Origin: Volutella citrinella
Lineage: Eukaryota > Ascomycota > Sordariomycetes > Hypocreales > Nectriaceae
DNA length: 64,000 nucleotides
Reading direction: 5' to 3'
NCBI GenBank assembly: GCA_034401135.1
Contig: JAWZSP010000007.1
Span: 3,348,001 to 3,412,000, forward strand
Shown here piece after piece: positions 25,041 to 36,342 of this stretch; positions within the stretch are counted from its first letter, which is position 1; each line of letters begins with the position of its first letter. Below the pieces are notes generated by a model, which did not search any database, had not been told where the DNA came from, and was given only the letters and a program-made list of their open reading frames with translations. Position numbers and translations under genes: made by a program.

Positions 25041-27572
25041 ACTGAGCTGAGACAGACGCACGAGGCCCAGAGGGGAGAAGTAGGGCGTGGGAGGCCAAAG
25101 GGTGCGGACCTTGAAAGCGGCAGGCTGCAGACCGGCGTGGCTCTGAAGAGAGAATTACGCAGCGCGCTCGAGCATAGTTACTCCATCGCTTGCCAGGGCT
25201 CCGACTTGGGGCCTGGGGGGCCAGATTGCGTGCCGGGACGCCTCATCACAAGTCGTCACACTGGGTCCGTCTCGTCACCGCCCGCTTACGGCCCTATTCA
25301 CAGCGGATTTACAGATTTGAGGCCGCCCAGCGAGACCTGGCTCACGCAAGAGCCGGTCGGCTCCTGTGCTGCCCAGCCCAGCAGGCCTTCGCGTCACACT
25401 TGGGCATCGCGCGCTGACCGATTGCCGGCATGGCGGACGGCTGGGGCATCGGTGAGTGAGCAGTCACCAGTCACCGGCCACCAGCCACCGTCATTGGGGG
25501 GGCAATCGCAGTTACGGGATGCTGCACTCGTACCCCAGACAGATATTGGAGAGTCTTGACGGATGCACGCCCTTAGGCTAGCGGCTGAGCGGGTCGCCGT
25601 CAATTGACACTCTAGTCGGTACGCACAGCCGTCGACATTGGCCGGTGGGATGGATCTGGTGATGTCTATTGCGTCTCCGCAGGGCCAAGATTTTGCTGCG
25701 CGAGGCAATGCCACGCAATAGAGACAACTCCTGCTCCCCATTCATACGCAGCATCGCAGTGCGGCGGCGGTGCGTCGACAGCCAGCCAACACGGCTCGAT
25801 CAGCTTGACCGGATCAACAGTGGTGACTGTCCCATTGCTCTGATCCTCTGACTGACTCCCACTCAGAGTCTTTATCGTCCCCACCTCGAGCAGCACCTTC
25901 CCGCCCCTAGTCACCGTTGCAACGGCCCGGATGCGACATGGAAGCCAACCGTGGAACAAAAAGTCTAGCGACAAAGAAGCTAGGCCAGTGACCAGCACCC
26001 GCACCCAGCACCGACACCAGGTCCAGGTTCAAGGCCCCCCCGGGCGCTCTCCCAGGGACAACCCAGTGCTGGTTCGCTGGCTTCCGCCGTCAAGACATTC
26101 CCGTCCAGCCGGGCTCCCTGTCACTGATACTGATGGATGGATGGCCCCAAGAGCCAAACCAACAAGCACCCGGGGGTGCGTGCTGGGTGAATTGATAGCA
26201 AGCTTCGCTCGCTTGCCCGCCTATGTCGCCAGGCGGCACATTACTCTGGACGGCCTTCTCCTTGCTTTCTTTCGGTTCGCGCCTGCGCCTGGGGCCCCAA
26301 AGCACGACAAGGGTTTTCCGACACAAGGAACCCGTCATTGCCGTCTGCTCGGTACGGCCGATGCTACCGTCCCACGCAATTAGAAGTGCTCTCATCGCTA
26401 GGCCTTCCGCTTGTCACATTGAGAACAGCTATGCGACTATTGGAAGGCTTTTGTGCCTCACTTCACTTAGCAACGCAGGCTTCAAGTGCAACACACCCGT
26501 TTCTTTTTTGGCCCTAGAGGGATTCACTCCGCCCACTGGTGCGGATTGCGAATGTCTGGCTTTCCTTCTGGCTAACTAAAATAAGTGCCGTTGCGTGACT
26601 TGCGTCTTTGCCTTCTTGGCCCTCTGACTCAATTGCTTCCTTTTGCGTCCCTGCTCGATGGAGCAGCATGACAACCTCGCTTTCTCGACAGTGGCACGCA
26701 TGCTTGCCAACCCTGCATTGCATGTCCAAGGCACACTCCCTACAGGTACCTACGAGGTGAGGGGATCTTGGTCCTTCTCATCAGTTGCACCCCTTGTCAT
26801 GCTTCCAAGACGCGCTGATCAATCACCCTGGCTTGTAGCCGACCCTCTTGAACCCATGGCGACGCAGACAGTCCCCACAGTTGGGACAGGGAATCGCCCC
26901 TGCCCTCAGGTCGCCATGAAGGCTCTGCCAGCGCGGGGATCTATCCGCCTCACCCGAGTCCATCTGTCCCCTGTGGGCAAGACCGGCCACCACTGCCGTT
27001 GACGGACGGGTGCCCCCGGGTCTGCCACTTCCTTGGGAACAGCGCCGGCCGAGAATGGCTCCTGCGCGGGGCTGGCAGCCCTCAATAGCCTGTCTAAAGG
27101 GTGGATACCCTGTCTCGTCTGGATAGGGCAAGTCGGGCTCCCCAGGCTGCCTCTACTCTTAGGTGACATGAAGATCTGCTTCACATGGCTCTCGAAGCGG
27201 ATAGAGTTTCCGCCGACTCGGATGAGCCCTGGCGAAGGATTCCCAGTTGACAGGCCCAGGCCCGGCAGGACTGAGGTTTGAGGCGTCCAGGCTCGATCGG
27301 TTCCTCACTGATTGCGGGGCACGAGTGAGGGCACTCTGGTTTTCTTCGTACGAACTGACCACAGAGATTATAGTGACGCTGCTCAGTCTGGCGGTGATGC
27401 TTAGGCTAGCAAGGTATCGATCCGCCCACGATCCGGCATATTGACTTTGTCATAAGGGCCACCTTGGGAGCTAACAGTCGACTTTACAGGCCTGAACCTG
27501 CTCAATGCTGACCCATCGTGTGCAACGATGGCTCCAGAGGGCATGGATTTTTCGGCCTGTACCGGCCCTACC

Positions 27573-27600
27573 TTTGGTAATGGCCCTTTGGTAATGGCCC
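27573..27600. repeat. Perfect 14-base tandem duplication
   Basis: Positions 27573-27586 and 27587-27600 are identical (TTTGGTAATGGCCC). No gene overlaps it. This is probably a recent slippage or repair duplication. Confidence 0.9.
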
Positions 27601-28919
27601 CTCTGGTTGATGCTTGAAACCCAAGGGTGGACTTGTTAATTACACTCTCGAGAAGGATCCCCGCCCAGCAGCGATATTCAGGGTCACACGTACCACTCTC
27701 TTGGGAGCTTGGCCCTCGAGCCTAGCCCTGGAAGGATTGGGTTTCGTATTTTCGGCACGGCCATTGACTGATTTGCGAATAACGCGGATCACGTAGAGCA
27801 CGTCCACATCGCTCACACCTCACGTGTGCTCTTTCTGCTCATGGCCCCTCTCTTCTCATTTCGGAGAGACGTCCAAAGCTGTCAAAACCTTCTCACGAAC
27901 TGGTAGCCGCCTCCCCACGTGCGCCATGTGGGACACGCGCTGGCAGCTCTGGATACCGACCGTTGGCCCTAGCGGCGTTGCGCGGGGGGTGAAGCACGGT
28001 GGGAACACGGGCGAAGAGACTGGAGGAGTCGCCGTCTTGTTGACCGCTCACTCGCCGATCTTGGTTCGATAAGGGCCTGAGGGTCGAACGATGGTGACGG
28101 GCGGTAGTCACAAACGTGCGAAGGGTCACTGCAAGCTCTTCGGGAGCAGCAGGTGCCCATCCATGAACCCGTCACCCGTTGTAGGGCTGGCTGGTGCGTC
28201 ACGAAGGGTCCCAGTCGCCAGTCTGTGCTCGCTCCGGACAGGAGGCCCAAGCCCTTTGAATGAGCTTCGGTGAAGCAGACTATGGAAATTCGCCGGCCTC
28301 CGGGGGGGGCCCATCTGGCGGCCGTGCGGCGAACCAAGCGTCGTTGCTCCGGGAATTGGCAAAACTAGACGGCACTACCTGTGGTTATTTCGCCGAAGCA
28401 TCTGCTTTGATACCATGCTGGTGTCGGAGGGGGGCCGGTCTGTGTCAGGCCAGCCTTGTTGATCGACACGCGCACATGATGCCTCTCGGAACTCTATCGC
28501 CTCCAAGGATATCCTGTCTTGTATCGCAGGAATAAGGCGAACGGGAGGCACGTGGACGTGTCTGGTGAGACCTTGACGAGTCAGTTGTGGCTTCTTGACC
28601 GAGCAGACATCACCCGGTGAGCTTGGCGTTCGAGAGAGGTGGAGTTCTGTAATGCGGCAACGAGAGGTCCCTCTGATGGCGCATGCAAGTCTACAGCAAC
28701 AAGGTGGTAAGAGGTAAGTTTGTTGCCGTAGGTGTATTCGACGTTGTGGCTGGCCGGGCTCTGGTTTGACTGTGTTGTATTGTCTCCCTTACCACCGTGC
28801 CTCTCTCGCTGCCAGAAGTGTTCTGGTAGCAAGCCTTGGGGCAGTACGAGGAAGGTATCCCATGCCCCCAATATCAGACCGAGCCAACGTGGATTTCGCA
28901 AGCTAATCATACTTGTGAA

Positions 28920-29580
28920 TTACTTGTAATGTGTGTACCTTGGAGTTGATGGTGTACACCATCGGGTATGTTGCTTCCACTGTTGATAGCTCCGTGAACA
29001 GAGTAATAACACAACAAACCGTCACAAGCCATCGGGTCTTTTATTAAAATTGCTACGTGTATCAACGACCAGTGATGTTCTTTAGACGTAAATTTGCTCC
29101 TCGTCGCTCTTGTAAAATCATCGATTTAGTGTCGTCTCCTAATATTGAGATTTCGACAAATACCCCAACCAGCGAATCAAGGCCTCACACAAAAGAAACG
29201 TAAAATTGAATCGATCTCGGACAAAATTCAATTGCAAATCAATCATGTTCTAGGTGTTGAGACCATCGATGCGCAATATGGCCCGGGTCGCGAGAGAATT
29301 CGTTTGCCAACTTTTTCAAAGTGTAGGGTAGGCGATACTACTGCAACTATACACCACAACATCAAACGTCATTGATGTGATGCTTGTCACCTGAAACATG
29401 CATCAGTGCGACTAGCTTCCGGAAACCATACCAGTCATCGAGGAGACAGATAACTCACTCGGCTAGCCTTACGTTGACACCACTATCGCCCCCTGCGTTC
29501 ATCACAGATCGACCGAGAGTCGTCCCGAACCAACGTGGCAAGAAAAAAACCCGATTGCTCACATACTGTGACTAACACAG
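28920..29580. other. AT-rich island, possible decayed insertion
   Basis: Base composition drops visibly compared with both flanks. The island contains TTTTATTAAAATT and several T/A runs. A 76-codon frame inside it (29145-29375) is rich in Lys, Ile, Gln and Thr, unlike the Arg/Pro/Ser-rich spurious frames around it. A segment starting TGTT at 28981 and ending AACA near 29576 has LTR-like ends, but the flanking bases do not form a target-site duplication, so I do not call an LTR. Confidence 0.35.
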
Positions 29581-30940
29581 GTGAGGCCTCAGCTGGGCAA
29601 CTCTCTCAAACCAGCCAACGCAATTATGCACATTGATGGGGCAACTTTGCGTCGGCCAACACCCGGGGCCGGGTAGCCGGCGCCAGCTTGAGACGGTGTT
29701 CCTAGCCTCAGACAAGATGCGGCGCTCCGACAGCCAAGGCCGCCGTCCGTCAGAGGCCACTAGGCAAGCGAGGGAGATCTGGTCTAAACCCGGGGCTATC
29801 GCAACGGACTGCTACGTGTAGGGCCGAGACAAGTGGGCACAGCAAAGCGGGCGATGGGAGCCGATGGCAGAGGAAGCGGGGAGATAGATGCGTTAGCCAG
29901 AGTCAGCCTGATGCACTCCGCATCTTAGACCATGCGGAAGCGGCGTGGGGGGTGAGACAGGCAGCATTGGTCAAGACAGCGCCCTCCGAACCCCGGTGGA
30001 CGGGCCGGGCTGACTTTGTGTCGTCTGTTGGTGCTGTTCGGCTGAAACTAGAGAGAAACCAGTGGCAGTGAGTGGTAGACCGGCAGTTGTAGTTGCGCGA
30101 TTTCATAGGCATCGCAAAGTCATGGGACTGGGATGTGACAGGATGCATGGAGGGGGGGTGGGCGTGAGCACGCGACACCGAGACGGCTTCAATTGCATCA
30201 CGATCGGTGCTTGGCCTTGGCTGGCGGGTCTTGCAAGCGATGCATTTCGGGATCACCTCGTGCCGGGTTCTGGAAATGGGACGCAGACGGCAGAGGGGGG
30301 GCGTATGCCGTACGTAGGCTTGCGTGTGGTTGTGGTGGGTTGAGTTTAGTTGTGGGCGAGGGGAGCGTGCGTCTGCGTGTACCCGCCTGCCCAGTTTAGT
30401 TGCTGACTTTTGATGTGTCGGCATGCGAGATATGACGAGTTTCACGGCGTGGTCACGCAAGTGTGAGAGATCTGGATGCCCGGTTCGGGAGTCGCACTTT
30501 GATGCACTTCTGATGCAAGTTACCCCAGGCGTTCGCCAGGTGACGACGGAAGAGGCGTGCGACGATGTGATGCGATGTGATGGGCTGGGCATCGAATTGC
30601 CCAAGGTTCTGTGAGTTGTCATTGTTGGCGCTTGTGTGTATCTGTGTGTCTTTGCTAGTTTTGCGGTGGCTGATAACTGGTGGTTGAGTAAAGGTAGTTT
30701 GGGCGACAACTTCTCTGTCTGGCAGGAACGTACAGTGCGCAGTCCCCACCGCACGCACTAACCCTGCATTGCACACGCGTAACAGTGTGCAAACACCACC
30801 TCTTGGCACGGAGCAAGCCCCTCTAGGGGGGGACGCTTGGCTGGGTTTGCGGCACTTGGCCATTCGGCGCCTCTATCGCGACTCGCCTCGAAACACACCA
30901 GCCCGCCGCCGCCGCCGATTCCCCCCCCCTTCCCCCCGCC

Positions 30941-33238
30941 ATGGAGGCGTCACCACTCACCCGCCAGCCTCCGCCCGAGGTCTTCACCCCAAAGGTCATC
31001 CAGCTGTACGAATCGCTCTTCAAGGTACGTCCCAGTCCCACGGCCGCTTCAGAATAGTCCTAATCTCTGTGGCCAGGTTAGCCACTTCACCTCCCCTCCC
31101 ACGCGACCTCCCGCCGCACCCGCGCCCCCTCTCTCCCCTCTCCCGCGCTGATCGAACGTGTGCCGCCTCGTTAGGACGATGACGACGATGACAAGACCGA
31201 GGGCTTCTGGGCCGAATTCTTCCTCCTCCGCCCTGACCGTTCCGAACTCCGCAACCTCCTGGCCGGCCTCCCCCCCTCGCATGTCCTGTTGCTCGTGGGC
31301 CGCACTCGTGAGCTCTTTGCCCGCGCCATTGCCACTGTCAAGAACGGTCAAGGCGCCGCACCGCTACACGCCCTCGATGTACGTCCTTTCCCACCCGCGC
31401 GCGGCTCCCTGGCGCCGTCATGGCTTCTGAATCGCCCGCTCATGGTTCCTTATAGACCCTGAGCATATTCCTATCATGCCTCCTCTCCAAGAAGTACCCC
31501 CACCCGAGCTCCGACATCATGGTCGTGCTGGCGGGCCTTGAACACATCGACACCGTCTTCACCGAATTCGTCGGCGTCCTCGAGGGCATCATCCGAAACG
31601 GAAAGGACCGTGAGCACTCCCATTCGCCTCACTCCTGAGCCATGATGGAGTACTGACCTTGTCATGCGGCAGTGGAAATCCGGCACCGGGCGGTCGAGGT
31701 GCTGCTCGCTGTCACGGCCGGCGCATACCAGACGACTCTCCTGACCTACCTCATCCAGCGCGATCTCTTCCCCTCTGTTATGAAGGTACAGCACTGCCTC
31801 CTCTTCGCCACCACCCCGAGGCTTGCTGCAGTTCAGCTAACGCTCGCCCAGCTCATCGCGGATTCCGACGAGACGACTCGCATCTTGGAGCCCTTCACCT
31901 TGATTGGGCTTCTGGCCAACTACAACAAGTTCGAATTCCAGAACCCCTATCAACTGCGATTGAATGATTTCGTCAACGAGACTGTCATCCAGAAGATCAT
32001 CCGCTCCATTGGCAACACCTCGCAGGACGTGCGAAGCCGCTACATCAAGATTCAGGATGACCTACCCGAGGGCTGGTCGTTTGCAGGCACCCTCAACATG
32101 GTCGGACTGGGTGCCATTGCGCCGGGCAAGAAGCCCGTGAAGCAGCCCGTGTATGACGTCGAGACCGCCAAGAAGCTGTTCACCGAGCTGTAAGCAATCA
32201 TGACTTTCCCAGAAGAAGGGAAGCGCCGCTGACTCGCAGACCAGACCAGGGGAGCAGGCCGCCGTTCTGCTTGCTGCATACGACTTTGCCCACGCCAACA
32301 AGCTCTTTTGCTTCAACCTCGTCACCATTGCGGCCGACAAGGGCGAGGAGCAGCCCATCGCGAGCTACCTGTCTCTGACATCCTACCTCCTCCAACACGC
32401 ATACCTCTCCCACCGCGCCACCTACTACGCTCATCTCAACACCATGGTCCTCCGTCTGCTCATCGAAGACCCCGTAATCTGCAAGCGCATGTGCAGCGAA
32501 GAGTCGTCTGTAGCCGTCCGCCTGTGCCGACAGCGCGCCCCATTTCTACCGCTCGTCAAGGGCGAGCGAGTTCTCATCATCAACGTTCTCGATACCATGA
32601 TTGACGGGGTCAACCACAACCTCCGCAAACGACTCGATGTCAGCCTATACACCCTTTGCGTCGGGATTATGCTGCGCATCATCTCGTATCTCTCACGATC
32701 ACGTACTCGCCTCGAGTACCACTGGTCCGAGTTCTTCCGATCTCTCCTTTCTCTGATCCGCTTCTTTACGCAGTATGCCGCCGACCTCAAGGACCTCCAA
32801 TATATTGACATCCTCCTCGACCACGTCGTAAACTTGGTGGCCCTATCGCTGTCCGCTGGAGAGGCCTTTCTGCCCAGCCCTGCAGCGTACGATGACCTCT
32901 TTTATAAAGTAGTCGAGTCTGGTGATGCCTTGACCAAGTTCAAGGACATGTATGGCCTCACCAATAGGCACAGTAACTCCATCGACACGCTTATCAACGT
33001 GAGCGCGCACTACAAGCAGCTTCTGGCCGAAGGCGGTGGCTCTGCTAAGCGCAAGCCCAGCAACTTGACCAGTCAGCAGGTGACTGAGGTCATCAAAGAG
33101 GGATATGAGACGCTCAGCATCCAGGCCAAGGAGGGTCTGGATACCTGGGAAAAGTACAGAGAGGGCGATGAGAAGAGCCTGCTGAAGAAAATGGCGAGGG
33201 CGGCCGTTGGTGACGTACGTGTAATGATTGAGCGATAA
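30941..33238 (+). CDS. ARMH3/C10orf76 homologue (DUF1741 armadillo-like helical protein), 628 aa, six exons
   Basis: Exons are 30941-31024, 31175-31378, 31456-31609, 31673-31785, 31852-32189 and 32245-33238. All junctions keep the frame (phases 0, 0, 1, 0, 2) with GTACGT, GTACGT, GTGAGC, GTACAG and GTAAGC donors. The protein is all-helical with no signal peptide. The C-terminal half carries the DUF1741 signature region (VLRLLIEDPVICKRMCSEES, LCRQRAPFLPLV, LIINVLDTMIDGVNHNLRKR, then LEYHWSEFFRSLLSLIRF). In animals ARMH3 is a Golgi factor that binds PI4KB and GBF1 and supports PI4P production; a Golgi trafficking role here is by homology. Exon 1 is followed by a stretch of acidic residues (DDDDDD). 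The last codons read GDVRVMIER-stop and include a GTACGT donor-like site, so an alternative C-terminal exon is possible. Confidence 0.92.
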
Positions 33239-36200
33239 GACCATATAATACCCAAAATTGACCCATGCACACTGACCGGTCCGCTGAGTGTCTGAAACGC
33301 GGTTTAGTATTGTTATGTTGCCTCTCGGGAATGATTCTGGACATGGACTCTCCCAATATCCAGGTCTAAATGACAACTCGGCCGATTCAGTGCCCAGGAC
33401 GAGGGACTTTGACTCTGGTCGCGAGCTGACTTGCCCTTGCAGCTTACCCCACAGCTGGTTGCGGAAAGTAGGCCGCCATAGTTAGTTTCCAGATTGCTCG
33501 GATTGAGTAAAGGAACAGGTTTTCCAGCTGATGCGAAATGTGCAGTCTGGCGATGGAGACAGTAAACGAGTTCGGACTCGTTATCCATGTGACCAATGTA
33601 GCGCATACTGCTTCGAAGTGCCGATTTGGAACAGGCTCTGACCATCTGGAGGTGTTGTCCTTTGCGTATGATAGTAATGACAGTCATGAGTTGTTCAAAA
33701 CTTATGAGAATTGCAAGGTAGTTCCCCGGGCACAACTGAAGAGCACCGCCCCAATAGCAGCCGATTCGATTGTGCCACGGAGACCTGCATCGCATGAAAG
33801 AGAACCCCGAGAGGTTCCATTGGCACAGGATTTGGAGGGTGACATAAGACTGGCATTCACGCAGGCGAGTATTGCTTCTCCATATGCAAAGCACATCCTG
33901 GGAAGACGCTCCGTCGCTATCCTCAGCCCACGAAACTGGTCAAACAGCCACAGCGACAACTGGAACTGGGCTTGGACGCCCTCGCAGATAGCTTACGTAC
34001 TAGGCGGTGCGCAACGCTGAAGCGAGGGAGTGCGTGTCGAGCCCGTAGCAGAACTTAGGAGGAAGTGGGCTGGGCTGGCAGCTGGAATGGCGGGTCACTC
34101 CTCATGCCTCCTCATGCCGGAAGTCGGGCCCAGGCAAAGCTGGGTTTCTTGGCGTTGCTCAGGAGAACGGCTGTTTGGGTAGGACTATGGGCGACAGAGC
34201 TTGGTCACTGATGAGCCGTCTTGCCTCGGTCTATCCGCAGACTAGTACATGGTCTTGTGTTTTCTGTTGTTGCGGCTACTGCCCGTGTGGCCCCCGGTGA
34301 TGCTGACCACGGTGTTGGTCAGATAGGTGGATCTGTTTGCGGTATTGTTCCCATATTCCCCGTTTTGGGGCTGGTTTCCGGACGACGGACACATGGTAGT
34401 TGCAGATGCCTGCTTCTCGTATGGTATCGTGCTGGACCTTGCGCCTAGGGTGTTGCGATGCTGCATTGATGGCGAGGTGAGGCGCTCTTCACTGGGAGCG
34501 GCGGGTGGTTTGAAAGGCAACACTCAGTTAGTGCCTGCTGCATGTCGGCAAAGGGGGGCCCTGCGGCGGCAGGGAAAGAGCAGGGCTCGCTGATGGCTTC
34601 CCTGCTGGCCCTCTGTGGGCCGGTCTGTGCACCCTCACCACGAATGTACCCAGCACAGTATGCCAAGCCTCCACCACCAGCTCCAGGTACTTCGTCAACT
34701 TCCTCCGGCTGCCCAGCATTCGCTACTGCGCCGCCATGGACCAAAACACTCTGGCGCGGCACCAGCACCCGCTCCCTTCCCCTGGACCGCAAGGCTGCTG
34801 GACCATGCCCGCCAACTACGAGAGAGCCCGCGCCCCAATCCGGCAAAAGAAGCTGGGCCAAGAGCTTCTAGAAGGCCAGCCTGCCTGCGGCTCGCTGCCC
34901 TAACTCACGGCCCCTGTCCGCTATCCGTCGCATCTCCCGCCGCGCTCTATCATAGATGCAACGCTCCGAAAAGCAAGGCACAGAACATTAGAAGAAAGCG
35001 ACCACCCCCGGATCTGGTCTGTGAGTTGGGCCTCCCCTTGTCCGTCACACCGGCCCTCGTCGCATCTGGAGCCTGAGTCGCCCAGACGAAGCACTCGCAA
35101 TCCCCACAATGACCCCAAGGCGGCTGCCCGCGGCTCCACCGCGCTCCGAAACTGTTATGTAAAAGAGCCCCTCTCACGCTGCTTCTCCACAGCGACTCCA
35201 ATTCTCATCATGTAACACTTTGCCAACTCGCCCAACACCTGCCCTTCGGCCCCGGACGTGCGCAGTTTCCATTGCAAATAACCTTACTTACCAAGACAGA
35301 GATTACGGGGTAATCATGCTGGAAAGGAGGCCTTATCTGCGTGGAGCTCCCTTCATTTCCCCAGAGCCGACGTGCCGGCATGGGAGCTGCTTCGAGACCT
35401 TCCCAGCTCCCACCTCCCTCCCGTGGCGCCCCTGGGCAGAGAGGCCTTTGCTTGTGCGGAGACCGGGTGGAATTCCCCGAGACATGGCATGACATGATGC
35501 AGAGCCGGCCGCCAGTAAACAGTAGGCTGCTCATCTGCTTGCCCCCGAGGCCGCCAACTCTGCGTTGACGGTTGTGCTGAGCCAGGGAGAGTGGCCTGAC
35601 TGACAAGTGCTTCCAGCCTTGACAGAGAAAGCGAAGGCTCTCCTCACAGCCAAATTAGCAGCCTGGAACTGAGAGGACAACGCTTCGGTGCTACGCCCTA
35701 GCTACTGTTGCTCGCACCCTGCCTTCTTGCTGCACGATCTCCACCATGTCTGCTCTAACTGCTCGCTGTCGTTTGCATCTGTGACATGGCCTTGCTAGAT
35801 GCAGGTAATCTGGTGTTCGCTGTGGTTACTGGCCCACAAAATCTCCATAGAGTACCCTGAAGATGCTTGTTTTGCGCCCTACGACACCTTAACGCGCCCA
35901 AGTGTAATAGTAACATACGCCCAAGTGAGGGTCGCTCCACCGTACAATGTCAAAAAGTCGATCCAAGGGCGCAGTCCCACATTCATCGACAGATCTGTTC
36001 CATTTCGCAAAGCTTAAGAGTGATGCATCGTGCTGCAGTCTAGTGAGAATTTAAGAATGCTTCTTCCCAGAAAGCCCAGAATGTCGAACAGAACAACCGA
36101 TCATGCAACAAGCCCTGGAGTGCTTAGACAAACCCTGGCGGGTGCCGGTGGCATTGCATCTCAATTGACAAGCAGGAAAGCGTTGGAAAAAGTAAGTCTC

Positions 36201-36342
36201 ATTGGCTGTTATTTAATATTGGAAGCTATGAGCAGGTGGTATCTAGCGAAAAGAGCATTTGCGATGCGAACTATCCACACGAAACATTTCGCCACGAGGG
36301 TACAAAGGTGCCAGGGGCACCATCCAACAAAGTCTAATCAAT
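33239..36342. other. Intergenic region, mostly empty
   Basis: The only item is a possible open frame at 33538-34020, listed separately. The rest shows no protein-like frame. The last 300 bases before 36343 are AT-richer and fit the 3' untranslated region of the permease gene. Confidence 0.45.
33538..34020 (+). CDS. Possible hypothetical protein, 160 aa
   Basis: An uninterrupted ATG-started frame lies 300 bases downstream of the ARMH3 homologue, in DNA of only moderate GC where such a length is less expected by chance. The composition is mixed and soluble, with a Trp-rich end (NWSNSHSDNWNWAWTP). There is no signal peptide, membrane helix or known motif. A 193-codon frame on the opposite strand overlaps it but begins with GTG and looks less protein-like. 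It may be chance. Confidence 0.25.
   Translation: MCSLAMETVNEFGLVIHVTNVAHTASKCRFGTGSDHLEVLSFAYDSNDSHELFKTYENCKVVPRAQLKSTAPIAADSIVPRRPASHEREPREVPLAQDLEGDIRLAFTQASIASPYAKHILGRRSVAILSPRNWSNSHSDNWNWAWTPSQIAYVLGGAQR

Larger units (their letters stand above)
14301..30940. other. Gene-poor region of about 16.6 kb
   Basis: I could not support a complete gene here. The many open frames are short, shift between frames, and are rich in Arg, Pro, Ser and Cys, as GC-rich noncoding DNA gives. Individual items are listed separately: a coding-like relic at 15.2-15.6 kb, a long hairpin near 18.9 kb, short tandem repeats, and an AT-rich island at 28.9-29.6 kb. Long noncoding RNAs or heavily spliced small genes cannot be excluded. 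Confidence 0.45.

Noticed and set aside
28981..29576. Solo LTR with TGTT...AACA ends
   Set aside because: The five bases on either side do not match, and no second copy is visible in the window.
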